Shown: positions 11,418 to 20,373, counted from the first letter of the stretch. The stretch is 64,000 bases of DNA from Shewanella electrodiphila (GCF_023283985.1 NZ_JAKIKU010000004.1:450082-514081); one strand, 5' to 3'. The notes: a model not told the origin generated them from the letters alone. A program made the numbers and translations.

Positions 11418-12155
11418 ATGAGTCAGATTCAGGTTAAGGATGATCAAGGCGTACGTATTATCAGTTTCAATCGCCCTGAGAAACGTAATGCATTTAATCT
11501 TAAAATGTACCAACAGCTTACAGAATACCTGATCCAAGGTGAGAGCGACAACGACATTCGTACCTTTATGTTACGCGGTGAAGGGAACTGCTTCACCTCA
11601 GGTAATGATATTGCTGATTTCCTCGCCAGTGGCGAACTTAACGAGTCTCATCCGACAGTACAATTCTTACATTGTCTGCTTAATCTTAAAAAGCCCATCG
11701 TAGCAGCAGTATCTGGTGCAGCTGTAGGCATCGGCACAACAATGCTACTCCATTGCGACCTAGTTTATGCTGACAACAGCGCCAAGTTTCAATTACCTTT
11801 CGTAAATCTAGCCCTGGTGCCTGAAGCAGCTTCAAGTTTATTGTTACCACTTATTGTTGGCCAACAAAAAGCAGCTGAATTAATTCTATTAGGCGAAAGC
11901 TTTACGGCAGAAACGGCTTGCGAACTAAATATTATCAATCGGGTGATTGAGTCATCAGAATTAAACGATTTTGTTTTTGAACAAGCCAAAAAACTCGCGA
12001 ATCAACCGCCATTATCACTGCAAGCATCTAAAAAGCTTCTGCGCTATAACCAAGCTGACGTTAAGCAGCAAATGCTAGCTGAGTTAGAAGTATTTAGCGA
12101 AAGACTAAAAAGTGATGAAGCAAAAGCACGCTTCCAAGCTTTCTTAAAAAGATAG
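11418..12155 (+). CDS. Enoyl-CoA hydratase/isomerase (crotonase) family protein
   Basis: A 245-aa crotonase-fold enzyme acting on an acyl-CoA. It opens with the typical IISFNRPEKRNAFN block. The two oxyanion-hole segments are GNCFTSGNDIADF and SGAAVGIGTTML, and the likely catalytic acid is Glu in LALVPEAASS; the second catalytic Glu of true hydratases is not obvious, so an isomerase or other crotonase activity is possible. The C-terminus carries the usual PPLSLQASKKLL helix. An AAGGAAAA ribosome binding site precedes the ATG. No fatty-acid genes are adjacent, so the pathway is not known. Confidence 0.88.
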   Translation: MSQIQVKDDQGVRIISFNRPEKRNAFNLKMYQQLTEYLIQGESDNDIRTFMLRGEGNCFTSGNDIADFLASGELNESHPTVQFLHCLLNLKKPIVAAVSGAAVGIGTTMLLHCDLVYADNSAKFQLPFVNLALVPEAASSLLLPLIVGQQKAAELILLGESFTAETACELNIINRVIESSELNDFVFEQAKKLANQPPLSLQASKKLLRYNQADVKQQMLAELEVFSERLKSDEAKARFQAFLKR

Positions 12156-12161
12156 AGTTAA

Positions 12162-12335
12162 GTGTCACTCGCTAATGAGCCAAACAGCTATTTGCTAACG
12201 TTAGTTGAATACTTTTATAAGACTCGTAAGCGCTGTTTGAAAATGGTGACTGCGGCACTTGGAAGGAATAAAGAACACTTTTATCGTGATGGTACGATAG
12301 TGATAAAACGACCTCTTCCTGTGCTGCGTGACTAG
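12162..12335 (+). CDS. Small GTG-start ORF, 57 aa, hypothetical
   Basis: An open frame begins at GTG 12162, six bases after the crotonase stop, and ends at TAG 12335. The product starts VSLANEPNSYLLTLVEYFYK and ends IVIKRPLPVLRD; it is basic (TRKRCLK) and has no signal peptide or membrane helix. It fills most of the gap before the PspC-operon terminator. There is no strong ribosome binding site, though coupling to the crotonase gene is possible. I do not recognise the family. It could be a real small gene or a chance frame. Confidence 0.4.
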   Translation: MSLANEPNSYLLTLVEYFYKTRKRCLKMVTAALGRNKEHFYRDGTIVIKRPLPVLRD

Positions 12336-12345
12336 CGAAAATTGA

Positions 12346-12370
12346 TGTTAGGGTAAATTCATCCCTAACA
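12346..12370 (-). terminator. Hairpin after the PspC gene
   Basis: The arms TGTTAGGG and CCCTAACA flank a 9-nt loop directly after the PspC stop. On the minus strand TCAATTTT follows. It may also stop plus-strand transcripts from the crotonase side. Confidence 0.65.
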
Positions 12371-12577
12371 TTAATATTTTGTTTTTTGCTGGCTTACGAC
12401 AATAGCGGTAACAAAGTAAGCAATCAGTCCCATCGTCGGGCTTAAAAATATAGCAATCAATGTTAACACACGAGACCACATTACAGACCAACCAAACTGC
12501 TTTGAAAGCGAGTTTACTGCACCGCATATAATGCTTTTATCTGACTTTAAAAACGTTTCTACATCGGACATGTTCAT
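12371..12577 (-). CDS. PspC-domain small membrane protein
   Basis: A 68-aa protein made almost entirely of one PspC domain. SIICGAVNSLSKQFGW matches the conserved PspC opening, followed by two hydrophobic segments around MWSRVLTLIAIFLSP and GLIAYFVTAIVV. PspC proteins are inner-membrane components of phage-shock-type envelope stress responses, but this lone short version is not next to pspA or pspF. It overlaps the preceding small gene by an ATGA junction and is the last gene of a three-gene unit. Confidence 0.85.
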   Translation of the reverse strand: MNMSDVETFLKSDKSIICGAVNSLSKQFGWSVMWSRVLTLIAIFLSPTMGLIAYFVTAIVVSQQKTKY

Positions 12578-12753
12578 TTTGTTTCTCCAGCAAATTCTAA
12601 ATTGATTATTTCTTCAGAAATTGCATCGACACTTTTAAATTGATACCACTGCAACCCACATATCAGTAACGAACAAATAATAAAACTAATCACGGGAAGC
12701 AGAAGTAATGAAATTAATGGATCTGCTAAATGAAAAATCATCATTAAATCCAT
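12574..12753 (-). CDS. Small inner-membrane protein, 59 aa, hypothetical
   Basis: The frame from ATG 12753 to TGA 12574 encodes MDLMMIFHLADPLISLLLL and a second hydrophobic run (PVISFIICSLLICGL), then a short polar tail ending LEFAGETK. It is likely one long or two short membrane helices with a cytoplasmic tail. The stop overlaps the PspC start (ATGA) and the ATG lies 3 nt after the upstream gene's stop, so it is very probably translated with both. In topology it recalls PspB, but it lacks PspB's charged coiled coil, so I do not name it. Confidence 0.7.
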   Translation of the reverse strand: MDLMMIFHLADPLISLLLLPVISFIICSLLICGLQWYQFKSVDAISEEIINLEFAGETK

Positions 12754-12756
12754 GAA

Positions 12757-13116
12757 TTAATCCTCATTGCTCGCTAATACAGAATCTGTAGTTGTTTCTG
12801 ATACTGTATCCGATGCTGTTTCAGCTAATTCTAGTGAACTGTTTAACTCAAATGCTTGCTCTGCAATTTGACTATGAAGCGAAAGTACGATTTCTTGTTT
12901 TGCTGATTGCAACATTTCAGAAGCCGTTTCACTTAAACGCGTTTCTAACACATCAATCATATCTTGACTGTTTAAATCGTTAGCCTGAGCGCTCATACTT
13001 GCAGTTGCAATTAACGCGACTAAAGCGACTTTTTTCAATACACTTTTTGCTGATGAGTTTGCGTTAGTATTAGTTGTAGAGATTAAACCATTTGTATTAG
13101 TAGTTGAGTTAAACAT
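12757..13116 (-). CDS. Small exported protein upstream of the PspC gene, hypothetical
   Basis: A 119-aa product starting MFNSTTNTNGL. I choose 13116 because AAAGGAAG precedes it; an in-frame ATG 11 codons upstream has no such site. A long Asn/Thr-rich n-region leads to a hydrophobic core (VALVALIATASMSAQA), giving a probable signal peptide with cleavage before NDLNSQD. The mature part is helical and amphipathic and ends in an acidic Thr/Ser-rich tail. No known domain is recognised. It is the first gene of the three-gene PspC unit. Confidence 0.65.
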   Translation of the reverse strand: MFNSTTNTNGLISTTNTNANSSAKSVLKKVALVALIATASMSAQANDLNSQDMIDVLETRLSETASEMLQSAKQEIVLSLHSQIAEQAFELNSSLELAETASDTVSETTTDSVLASNED

Positions 13117-13333
13117 GATGTCTTCCTTTTCAATTGTTGGGTACACCATGGTTATTACAAGCTACGTGCCAAGTTTTAAATTATTTTTTAACAACTGAAT
13201 TTAAAGTGTTTTTTATCAATTCAAGATTTTCAACAACAAAACCTCATTGAGCATTTTTTAAACTATTAGTATTTTTAACCACTAAAATAGTGAAATTAGC
13301 TAAAACTTAATTAGCCAAATAACGCCCACAAAA

Positions 13334-13356
13334 AAAGCGCCAATGATTGGCGCTTT
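13334..13356 (-). terminator. Terminator downstream of dusA
   Basis: The 11-bp perfect arms AAAGCGCCAAT and ATTGGCGCTTT surround a single G. On the minus strand a TTTTTTT run follows. It lies 46 nt after the dusA stop. Confidence 0.9.
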
Positions 13357-13401
13357 AAATCTCGTTTAAGGTTCCTCTTAAACAATTATCTTGCGATGCT
13401 T

Positions 13402-14409
13402 TTACACATTATTAGGGTAAAAAGTCACATCCGCTGGCGGGCGACTCTGCTCCATTCTTGCTACGGCATCCCATATAACTGAAACACCCGCGCCTGCTTT
13501 ATGGGCGTTCTCACTTAAATGTCTGCGCCAGCCTCTTGAACCAGGTAACCCCTGGAATAAGCCAATCATGTGACGAGTAATATGGTTTAACCTGCCACCG
13601 TCTTTTAAATGCTGCTCAATGTAAGGCATCATTTGCTCAATCACTTGTTCACGGGTGATAACCGGCTTTTCTTCGCCGTATATCAACTGATCCACTTTAG
13701 CCAATAAATACGGGTTCTGATAAGCCTCACGACCGATCATCACACCATCAAGTTGTTGTAAATGGCTCAGTGAGTCCTCTAAGGATTTAACACCGCCATT
13801 AATACTAATGTTCAAATCAGCATAATCACGCTTTAACTGATAAACGCGCTCATAGTTAAGTTCAGGTATTTCGCGGTTTTCTTTCGGGCTTAAGCCCTGT
13901 AGCCATGCCTTACGGGCATGCACAATGAACGTATCGCAACCAACAGCCTTAACGGTATCAACAAAATCAGTCAAAAACTCGTAGCTGTCTTGCTCATCAA
14001 TACCGATTCGCGTTTTAACTGTCACGGGAATATCGGCCACTTGTTTCATCGCATCAACACATTCAGCTACTAACGCAGGCTCACCCATTAAACAGGCACC
14101 AAAACGCCCATTCTGTACTCGATCAGACGGACAACCGACATTAAGGTTAATCTCATCATAGCCACGCTCAAATGCCAATTTGGCACACGTCGCTAAATCT
14201 TTTGGATTCGAGCCACCTAACTGCAATGCAACAGGATGTTCTTCTTGGTTATAGGCTAAGTAATCACCTTGACCATGAATAATCGCACCAGTCGTCACCA
14301 TCTCGGTATACAGCACAGTATGTGCCGACATCAGTCTAGCAAAATATCGATAATGCCTATCAGTCCAATCAAGCATTGGGGCGACTGAAAAACGGGATGA
14401 TGTGTGCAT
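13402..14409 (-). CDS. dusA: tRNA-dihydrouridine(20/20a) synthase
   Basis: DusA reduces uridine 20/20a in the D-loop of tRNAs using FMN and NADPH. The 335-aa product begins [20 protein letters not shown], characteristic of DusA. The catalytic cysteine is in [20 protein letters not shown], and FMN/tRNA contacts are seen in VKTRIGID and SINGGVKSL. The start at 14409 is supported by AAGAGG 8 nt upstream; the frame is open for 13 more codons with other ATGs but without a better site. The 5' end of dusA is a known integration target for genomic islands, relevant to the repeats just upstream. Confidence 0.95.
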   Translation of the reverse strand: MHTSSRFSVAPMLDWTDRHYRYFARLMSAHTVLYTEMVTTGAIIHGQGDYLAYNQEEHPVALQLGGSNPKDLATCAKLAFERGYDEINLNVGCPSDRVQNGRFGACLMGEPALVAECVDAMKQVADIPVTVKTRIGIDEQDSYEFLTDFVDTVKAVGCDTFIVHARKAWLQGLSPKENREIPELNYERVYQLKRDYADLNISINGGVKSLEDSLSHLQQLDGVMIGREAYQNPYLLAKVDQLIYGEEKPVITREQVIEQMMPYIEQHLKDGGRLNHITRHMIGLFQGLPGSRGWRRHLSENAHKAGAGVSVIWDAVARMEQSRPPADVTFYPNNV

Positions 14410-14511
14410 ATCAAGAACCTCTTTTAAATTCATAAACATAGCGCACATTCTGCCGCTTTGCGTTGTTCTACATTCAGTCCAAATTCAGCCGCGTTGGCAT
14501 TTAGGAACAAG

Positions 14512-14532
14512 TTGGGGGATCAATTGGGGGAC
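14512..14532 (+). repeat. Two TTGGGGGAY direct repeats, period 12
   Basis: TTGGGGGAT at 14512-14520 and TTGGGGGAC at 14524-14532 lie about 100 bases upstream of the dusA start. Closely spaced G-rich repeats of this kind are common near the attachment sites of tyrosine integrases. Confidence 0.6.
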
Positions 14533-14618
14533 GAGTCACCACTCAAATTGACAAGGCGACGGATTATACAGAGCAACCTCGTTTGCTTCAATGAGGGAAA
14601 ACAAGCCAAATCATCAAC

Positions 14619-14646
14619 CCACTTCAAATCCACTTCAAATCCACTT
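14619..14646 (+). repeat. 11-bp tandem repeat
   Basis: CCACTTCAAAT occurs twice head to tail (14619-14629, 14630-14640) and a third copy starts (CCACTT) at 14641. Confidence 0.8.
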
Positions 14647-14877
14647 ATTAATCAGTCATTGCGAAGGCTATGCCATTGATAAAGTAATCGACAAGATATA
14701 AAGCACTGTTGCCCCTTTATAATCAACATGTGACAATCGATAAGATTAGGAAGAACAGCACTAACGCTGACCTGATTTCGATAATCTATTAACCTATAAC
14801 ACGATGTGCCTTTTAAGGGGCGCTAGTTGTCATATGTGAACAAATGGTTTTTATTAAAAAGATAGGTAGTCTTGCAA

Positions 14878-15792
14878 CTAAAACGAACCAATAGATGCTT
14901 CTTTGACCTTATCGATTAGCCAAACTATCGAAGGGTCAATGCTTCTCGATTTCGACCAGAATATCGAAGCTTCGACTTTTTGTTCGAGAAAATCATTTTC
15001 CAATATTTTTAAGTTAAAAACATCAATATTCGCAACCGCCATTTTACGCGTAAAAATAGCTAAACTATCACTATCTTTGACCGAAGATAATAACCCCCAA
15101 TAACTTGCGACTTGCCGTTTCACTTTTCGTTTCTTTAGCATGTCTAAACAGGTGATAGAAAAGCGCTCGAAAAAGCTATTGTTCTCAGAAAGGCTTGAGA
15201 GAGTGATATGTTGATTATTTAAAAACTCCTCCTCTAAAATAGTCCCTTTCGAAAACAATGGATGCTTCTTACCGCAAACCACTACCAATTCATCATCGTA
15301 AAATGTTTGAGACTTAATAAAAGACTGAGTTTTAACGCTCCCTTCAATAGCAATATCAATACTGCCTTGTCTTAACATGTCTTTAGTCACTTTAGTGCTG
15401 TGATTCTCGACCAGAAGTGTTACATCTGGCGCTTCTTTCTCAACTATCCTAAAAATAGTGGGAATTAAAGTGTGCTCAAAAAGACTTATTGTAGAAATTC
15501 TAAATACACGCTTGCTCGAGTTAGGGTCAAATTTAATCCTTTTAGCAGATAGTGCGTCTAACCTTGAAATCGCATCTGCAATATCAGGATATATCTCTAA
15601 CGCAAATGCTGTAGGCCTAACACCTAGTTTTTCCCTAATGAAGAGTGGGTCGTTATAGATATTTCTTAGCTTCGACACACTTTGACTGACTGACGGCTGA
15701 GTAATACCTAATCTTTTAGCTACCTTCGTATACTTTCCTTCCTCTACTACTGCTGCAAAAACAGCCAACAAATGATATTCACTTGACTTCAT
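14878..15792 (-). CDS. LysR-family transcriptional regulator
   Basis: A 304-aa LysR-type regulator. The N-terminal winged HTH is clear: HLLAVFAAVVEEGKYTKVAKRLGITQPSVSQSVSKLR, with a linker helix and then a periplasmic-binding-protein-like effector domain (KRVFRISTISLFEHTLIPTI onward). It is divergent from the metzincin lipoprotein gene, and the shared 117-bp gap contains a perfect dyad with LysR-box geometry. This arrangement suggests that it controls itself and the peptidase gene. The effector is unknown. Confidence 0.92.
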   Translation of the reverse strand: MKSSEYHLLAVFAAVVEEGKYTKVAKRLGITQPSVSQSVSKLRNIYNDPLFIREKLGVRPTAFALEIYPDIADAISRLDALSAKRIKFDPNSSKRVFRISTISLFEHTLIPTIFRIVEKEAPDVTLLVENHSTKVTKDMLRQGSIDIAIEGSVKTQSFIKSQTFYDDELVVVCGKKHPLFSKGTILEEEFLNNQHITLSSLSENNSFFERFSITCLDMLKKRKVKRQVASYWGLLSSVKDSDSLAIFTRKMAVANIDVFNLKILENDFLEQKVEASIFWSKSRSIDPSIVWLIDKVKEASIGSF

Positions 15793-15795
15793 GCC

Positions 15796-15817
15796 TATAT
15801 CTTACCGTTTAGATATA
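15796..15817. promoter_or_regulatory. Putative LysR-type operator
   Basis: The perfect dyad TATATCT-N8-AGATATA contains the T-N11-A pattern of LysR binding sites. It lies a few bases upstream of the LysR gene start, in the divergent gap. A further TATATCT half-site lies at about 15826-15832. Confidence 0.6.
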
Positions 15818-15909
15818 AAAAAAATTATATCTAATAGTATCAGTTTTTTATCTAGAAAAATTAGACTTATCCAACACGAATAGAGCAATACACGAAGGAC
15901 GTACGAATA

Positions 15910-17067
15910 ATGAAAAGAATGAACTGCTTAGCAGCTGCGATTACTGTAGCTTTGGTCGGTTGTGGCGGGAGCGATGACTCTTCATCACACACCATTGATG
16001 ACGCATTTATTCAAGAAAGTGTAACCGCAACTCAAGGAATGACTCGCGCACTTTTGTCTAAGTATTTTAGCAACATGTTTGAGTATGGCACGGACGGAAC
16101 AATTTACCCGATTAGCACGGATGGTTCGTATTGCGGTGGTGGCGCTTGCCTCGATGGTCAGAACATGAGCAATGAAGAATACGATGCGGCATGGGCAGCG
16201 CTTTCTGCACTAAACATTCAAGAAGGTAAAACCCTAAGATACCGTACTGAATCTGAGGTGAATGGCGTTTCATTAAGGGAGCCCGTTAGTGATGACGGTT
16301 ATAGCCGCTTGGTCACTGTTTTTATCAATGATAATGAGCATTTGACACCTGCGCGTCGCGCCCTAATTTTGGACGCGGTTGAGACAATCGAGACGCAAGT
16401 TGGCGTAAAAATATTCAACGATGAAATCTTGGACGTAAACTTGGCACAGTTTGATGCTGATTTTTATCTAAATGAAGAGCGCAAACTTAAAGACTCGATT
16501 GAATCAGGTGGCGAGCGATACGAGACTGCAAAACAGTATCGCAACCTGTGGAAAGGTCACACGTACAACAGTGACGCAAGCCGTAACTACGATGCAGACA
16601 CCGCGACTCACACAGATCTAGATCACCCTCAGTATGGAAACGTCATTGAAACCGACAGCTATGAAGATATTTCAGAGCACTATGGTGTTCGTGGTGCGAT
16701 CACAATCTCCTACGGCACTACTCACGCATTGCTTGATTCATCACAGTGCAGTAATTACAAAGCAAACCACAGTACATTCCCGTTTTATGGTGGTGACACT
16801 GGCTTCAAGGTTGATGACAAAGCCTACTTCACGAACAGCAACTGGCACATGGTTAACCTAGGTAGCCATAACAGTATTTGTAAGAACATGGATACCATCA
16901 CTAAAGACATTATCATTCATGAGTTAGGTCATGCGTTAGGTCTTGGAGCTCACTTTAATGGTTTCGGTATGGACGGCATTTGGGATGAGCGAGCAATCGC
17001 AGTTTTGAAAGCCATCTACCACAACCCAATTGCAACACCGATCAGCGAGCTAACCGTAGTTGAGTAA
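15910..17067 (+). CDS. Secreted metzincin-type zinc metalloprotease lipoprotein
   Basis: A 385-aa lipoprotein: signal peptide MKRMNCLAAAITVALVGC with a lipobox Cys18, followed by a GGSDDSSS linker. Near the C-terminus, HELGHALGLGAH (residues 337-348) is a complete HExxHxxGxxH zinc motif, placing it among the metzincins; a possible Met-turn methionine follows in GFGMDG. The region between is not assigned to a known domain. An AAGGAC ribosome binding site precedes the ATG. It is divergent from a LysR gene that may regulate it, and a strong terminator follows. The substrate is unknown. Confidence 0.82.
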   Translation: MKRMNCLAAAITVALVGCGGSDDSSSHTIDDAFIQESVTATQGMTRALLSKYFSNMFEYGTDGTIYPISTDGSYCGGGACLDGQNMSNEEYDAAWAALSALNIQEGKTLRYRTESEVNGVSLREPVSDDGYSRLVTVFINDNEHLTPARRALILDAVETIETQVGVKIFNDEILDVNLAQFDADFYLNEERKLKDSIESGGERYETAKQYRNLWKGHTYNSDASRNYDADTATHTDLDHPQYGNVIETDSYEDISEHYGVRGAITISYGTTHALLDSSQCSNYKANHSTFPFYGGDTGFKVDDKAYFTNSNWHMVNLGSHNSICKNMDTITKDIIIHELGHALGLGAHFNGFGMDGIWDERAIAVLKAIYHNPIATPISELTVVE

Positions 17068-17086
17068 TAACCTCACATAAGTCAAA

Positions 17087-17116
17087 ACAAAACGATGCCA
17101 CTTGGCATCGTTTTGT
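17087..17116 (+). terminator. Terminator after the metzincin gene
   Basis: The 14-bp perfect arms ACAAAACGATGCCA and TGGCATCGTTTTGT flank a CT loop, 20 nt after the stop, with TTTT inside the 3' arm. Confidence 0.88.
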
Positions 17117-17545
17117 TAGGCAATACTCTTTTGGTCAATTTGCACCCTTGTTTAACATAAAGGAGTAAAGCCAACACTCTATCAGTAGCATAGTAAATTT
17201 TATCTCTAAACCAAAGTAAGCAACCAACTCACAACATTTACACAAGGCTTAAACTCGATTGTTCGCTCTGCAAGTTAATTAAACGAACTCAAAATTTAAA
17301 CTTAATACTCTAATAATAAATAATCCTTAAAAATCAGATAAATAATATTTACCCTTTTAAAGAAAAAGTTTATTTTTGAGCGCTACAATTAATTTACATT
17401 GTCAAACGCAAAATTTACAAACAGTTGCGATCTTGGTCATAAAACCACAAACATGTATCAAATGGTTATGAGAATGATTTGCATTTGTAATAACGCGGTA
17501 TCAGAATGCCACCGGAAATAAGTTAATAATAAATAGGACTTTCTG
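17117..17545 (+). other. AT-rich upstream region of the lipoprotein/TonB-receptor operon
   Basis: No gene is seen here. The stretch is strongly AT-rich, carries the Fur-box match at 17469-17483 and must hold the promoter of the downstream operon. I could not place unambiguous -35 and -10 elements. Confidence 0.6.
17469..17483. promoter_or_regulatory. Putative Fur box
   Basis: TGAGAATGATTTGCA matches the 7-1-7 Fur consensus TGATAATnATTATCA at 11 of 14 defined positions. It lies about 62 nt upstream of the lipoprotein ATG, a normal distance for Fur repression. Confidence 0.65.
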
Positions 17546-20362
17546 ATGGCGAAGCATACATTCCCGATCGCACCTTTAGCTCTTGCTGTAGTTTCAGTAT
17601 TACTTACAGCATGTGGTGGAGGCTCTTCTGACTCAAACTCTGCACCCGTTTTTGATACAAGCTCACTGGCCGTTACACTAGAAGAAGACACTAGTTTTGA
17701 TGGTAATTTAGCCGCTACAGATACAGATGGCGATCAAGTCAGCTTTTCCATTACCCAAACACCTGAAAACGGCTCACTTTCATTAAGTGCTGATGGTAGT
17801 TATAGCTACACACCAGAGGTTGATTTTTTTGGTACAGACACTGCGACAGTAGAAGCCAGTGATGGTACGGCTGCTACCTCTGCCAATCTGGTATTCACTG
17901 TTACCAATGTCAATGACGCCCCCGTAATCGTGAGTAGCAGTGTCGCTGTGAATGCAAACGGTGTGACCGAAGGTCAAATTGTAGCAACGGATGCAGACGA
18001 AGATGCCTTGAGCTACTCGATTGAAGTCGCCCCTGAATCAGGCTCATTAGCACTTGATGCAACAACGGGCTCATTCACTTACACCGCAGATCCATTATCG
18101 TTTGCCAAATCCTTCACGGTTGGTGTGAACGATGGAAATTCGGACATGGTCACAGCCGTTATTGAACTTAAACCTAGCTACGAAACCAACCAACAAAAGC
18201 AAGACTATTACTACGCATCAGAATTATCACACCTTAAGCAGTCTCAAGCATTAATCAAAAACCTTGAGCAAGACAACTTAGCAGATCCTGCGTACCACGC
18301 GTTGGCCCAAGGTTATGCCAATGCAGGCTTAACTGACGAAAGTAGCCGTATTGTCAATGAAGACATTATCAATCAGGACAACAAAGCCAGAGCATTAAGA
18401 GATATTGCGGCAGACTACAATGATAATGGTTTATTTGATGAAGGTGATGTACTGCGTGATGAGGCATTAAAAGTCTACAATATTTACGTGGCGGATAAAG
18501 GCTTTAGCAGCTTCAATACCACCGATGGTCGGTTTTATTTGTCTTTATTAGGTGATTACCAAGACAGTGGTAATGAGCTTGGTGCTGAAAACGTATTAGC
18601 AATGCTTGGCTTGATAAAAGAAGCATTACAATCTGATGAATATACGACGAGTTATGGCTACTTGCTTACCAGTAACCGTAATTATGTCGAGGAATTGCAA
18701 ACCCAATATTTAACGGATAAAACGGAAGATAATCGACTTAAGTTTGTTGCTGCCGTTGATAATTTTGTCGAGTATATTGAAGATATCGGCTATGAGTATT
18801 TACCGTCTTCTAAAGCCAACGCGGGAAGTTCTGACTACTACAAACGCGCGTTTTATTACGGTTGGGCACTTGAATACTATGTTCGTGCTGGCGAAGAGGA
18901 TAAAAGCAAAGAGCTTATTGCGCGAATAATTTCACTTCACGGTGAGGTCACTTACGATGAAGAGTATAATCGTCCAGCTAATGAATACGCTGAATACACT
19001 AAAGAAAACGGTGTCGCTTATGCTTTACAACTCGCAGCAGGCGCACTAGAGCTGCTTTACCCTAATCTATCTCCAAACCCTGCATTAGCTATTGTCACTG
19101 GATCAGAGTTTTTAAATCGTTATGAATCAACGGTTCAAGCTGAGATTGATGACTACCATGGATTATCAATTATATTAGAAGGTGGCAGTGTTGAAACGGC
19201 AACCGACTATTTAATTGGTCTATCGCCAGATGCTTACCGAACACAGTTCAGAGATGTTGCAGAGCAAACAATTACGAGTCCAGGACTTGCAGCACATCTC
19301 ATCAATTATGGTATGTATGATGAAGCGAAACAAGCAATTGAAATTGCTAAGGGCATACTTACCAGTGCAGAAATGATTGAAGAAAGGCTGACGTCTCCAG
19401 CAAACATTGTTGGCGCCTCTGGTTGTGGTAAGTTGATCGAATTGCTTCAACGAATGGACGCTCAAGATGAGGCCGTAGCATTATTCCCAACTTGTCAGCA
19501 ACTTTTAACGGATAACTATCCACTTGACGCTGAAGACCTAACAACTGCTAACCTGTTAACTGCACGACAAGAGTTGATGAGCGTTGCAGGAGAGTTCGGA
19601 GAGTCAGAAGTCGCAGCAGCTATCACCATTGAAGCACTAACCTTAATTGATAAAGTCAGTGATTTTGAAGACCGTATTGAATGGCGTTATGAATTTTCCC
19701 AAAGTGCAGCACTTAACGGTTTATTAATCAGTCCAGCTGAGCAAGCAACAACAATTGTTGATGAGTATCTAACGGGTTATGAAACATACGTTGCCGATCA
19801 AGATGGTGATGAAGAAGCAGGGTTAGAGATAGGTATTGAGATCCTTGAGCAGCTTGCTAGTCCTGATGATTACAATACATCAACTGATGCATATTCTGTG
19901 GTGACACAAATGCGCTACCACGCTGCAGCAGATGACTATGCGACTAGCTTAGCCAGTGTACAAGCTGATATTGCAAGGCTAATTAGTTTCATTGATACCA
20001 AAGTGCAAACACAAACTGCGACGATTCAAGCCAACATCTATGAGGATTGGGTTGCACTGCTAGCAGGCGCACGTAACTACGATTTTGCAAAAGCAATCAT
20101 AGCTCGTGATTCAAATGCTGAAGCAGCCCAATTAGAATTGACTGCTGTATTAGCTGAAGAAATCGCCTTACAAGAAGATTTCCCAGCCACTGCTGCTGCT
20201 AACGTCGATACAGATCAAGACGGTAAGCCTAATTTCTTCATCAGTGTAGCAACTGAAGAACAAATCACGGCCTCAGGCTTAACTGCTGACGATGATACTG
20301 ACGGTGACGGTATTCTTGATAGTGAAGATGTTAACCCACTATTGCCTGATAGCGCTCAGTAA
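17546..20362 (+). CDS. Large lipoprotein with cadherin-like repeats and helical solenoid region
   Basis: A 938-aa protein. The signal peptide ends LLTACGGG, a lipobox with Cys23. Residues about 30-210 form two bacterial cadherin/VCBS-like Ig repeats (ENGSLSLSADGSYSYTP, VTNVNDAPV). From about 215 to 880 it is alpha-helical with TPR-like segments such as DPAYHALAQGYANAGL. The C-terminus has Ca-binding type-3-like repeats, DTDQDGKPN and DDDTDGDGILDSED. AGGA precedes the ATG. It is 11 nt from the TonB receptor gene and shares its Fur-box promoter, so it may be a surface partner of that receptor. It is not a recognisable SusD. Confidence 0.72.
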   Translation: MAKHTFPIAPLALAVVSVLLTACGGGSSDSNSAPVFDTSSLAVTLEEDTSFDGNLAATDTDGDQVSFSITQTPENGSLSLSADGSYSYTPEVDFFGTDTATVEASDGTAATSANLVFTVTNVNDAPVIVSSSVAVNANGVTEGQIVATDADEDALSYSIEVAPESGSLALDATTGSFTYTADPLSFAKSFTVGVNDGNSDMVTAVIELKPSYETNQQKQDYYYASELSHLKQSQALIKNLEQDNLADPAYHALAQGYANAGLTDESSRIVNEDIINQDNKARALRDIAADYNDNGLFDEGDVLRDEALKVYNIYVADKGFSSFNTTDGRFYLSLLGDYQDSGNELGAENVLAMLGLIKEALQSDEYTTSYGYLLTSNRNYVEELQTQYLTDKTEDNRLKFVAAVDNFVEYIEDIGYEYLPSSKANAGSSDYYKRAFYYGWALEYYVRAGEEDKSKELIARIISLHGEVTYDEEYNRPANEYAEYTKENGVAYALQLAAGALELLYPNLSPNPALAIVTGSEFLNRYESTVQAEIDDYHGLSIILEGGSVETATDYLIGLSPDAYRTQFRDVAEQTITSPGLAAHLINYGMYDEAKQAIEIAKGILTSAEMIEERLTSPANIVGASGCGKLIELLQRMDAQDEAVALFPTCQQLLTDNYPLDAEDLTTANLLTARQELMSVAGEFGESEVAAAITIEALTLIDKVSDFEDRIEWRYEFSQSAALNGLLISPAEQATTIVDEYLTGYETYVADQDGDEEAGLEIGIEILEQLASPDDYNTSTDAYSVVTQMRYHAAADDYATSLASVQADIARLISFIDTKVQTQTATIQANIYEDWVALLAGARNYDFAKAIIARDSNAEAAQLELTAVLAEEIALQEDFPATAAANVDTDQDGKPNFFISVATEEQITASGLTADDDTDGDGILDSEDVNPLLPDSAQ

Positions 20363-20373
20363 CGGTTAACACT

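Larger units (their letters stand above)
14410..14877. other. Non-coding stretch between dusA and the LysR gene
   Basis: This stretch of nearly 470 bases has no convincing gene. It holds the dusA leader, two TTGGGGGAY repeats and a short 11-bp tandem repeat, described separately. The only sizeable frame (14458-14679, plus) has an unconvincing composition. It may be a scar of an integrated element beside dusA. Confidence 0.5.

Noticed and set aside
14458..14679. 73-aa frame upstream of dusA
   Set aside because: It has no ribosome binding site, contains the simple repeats and resembles no protein I know.
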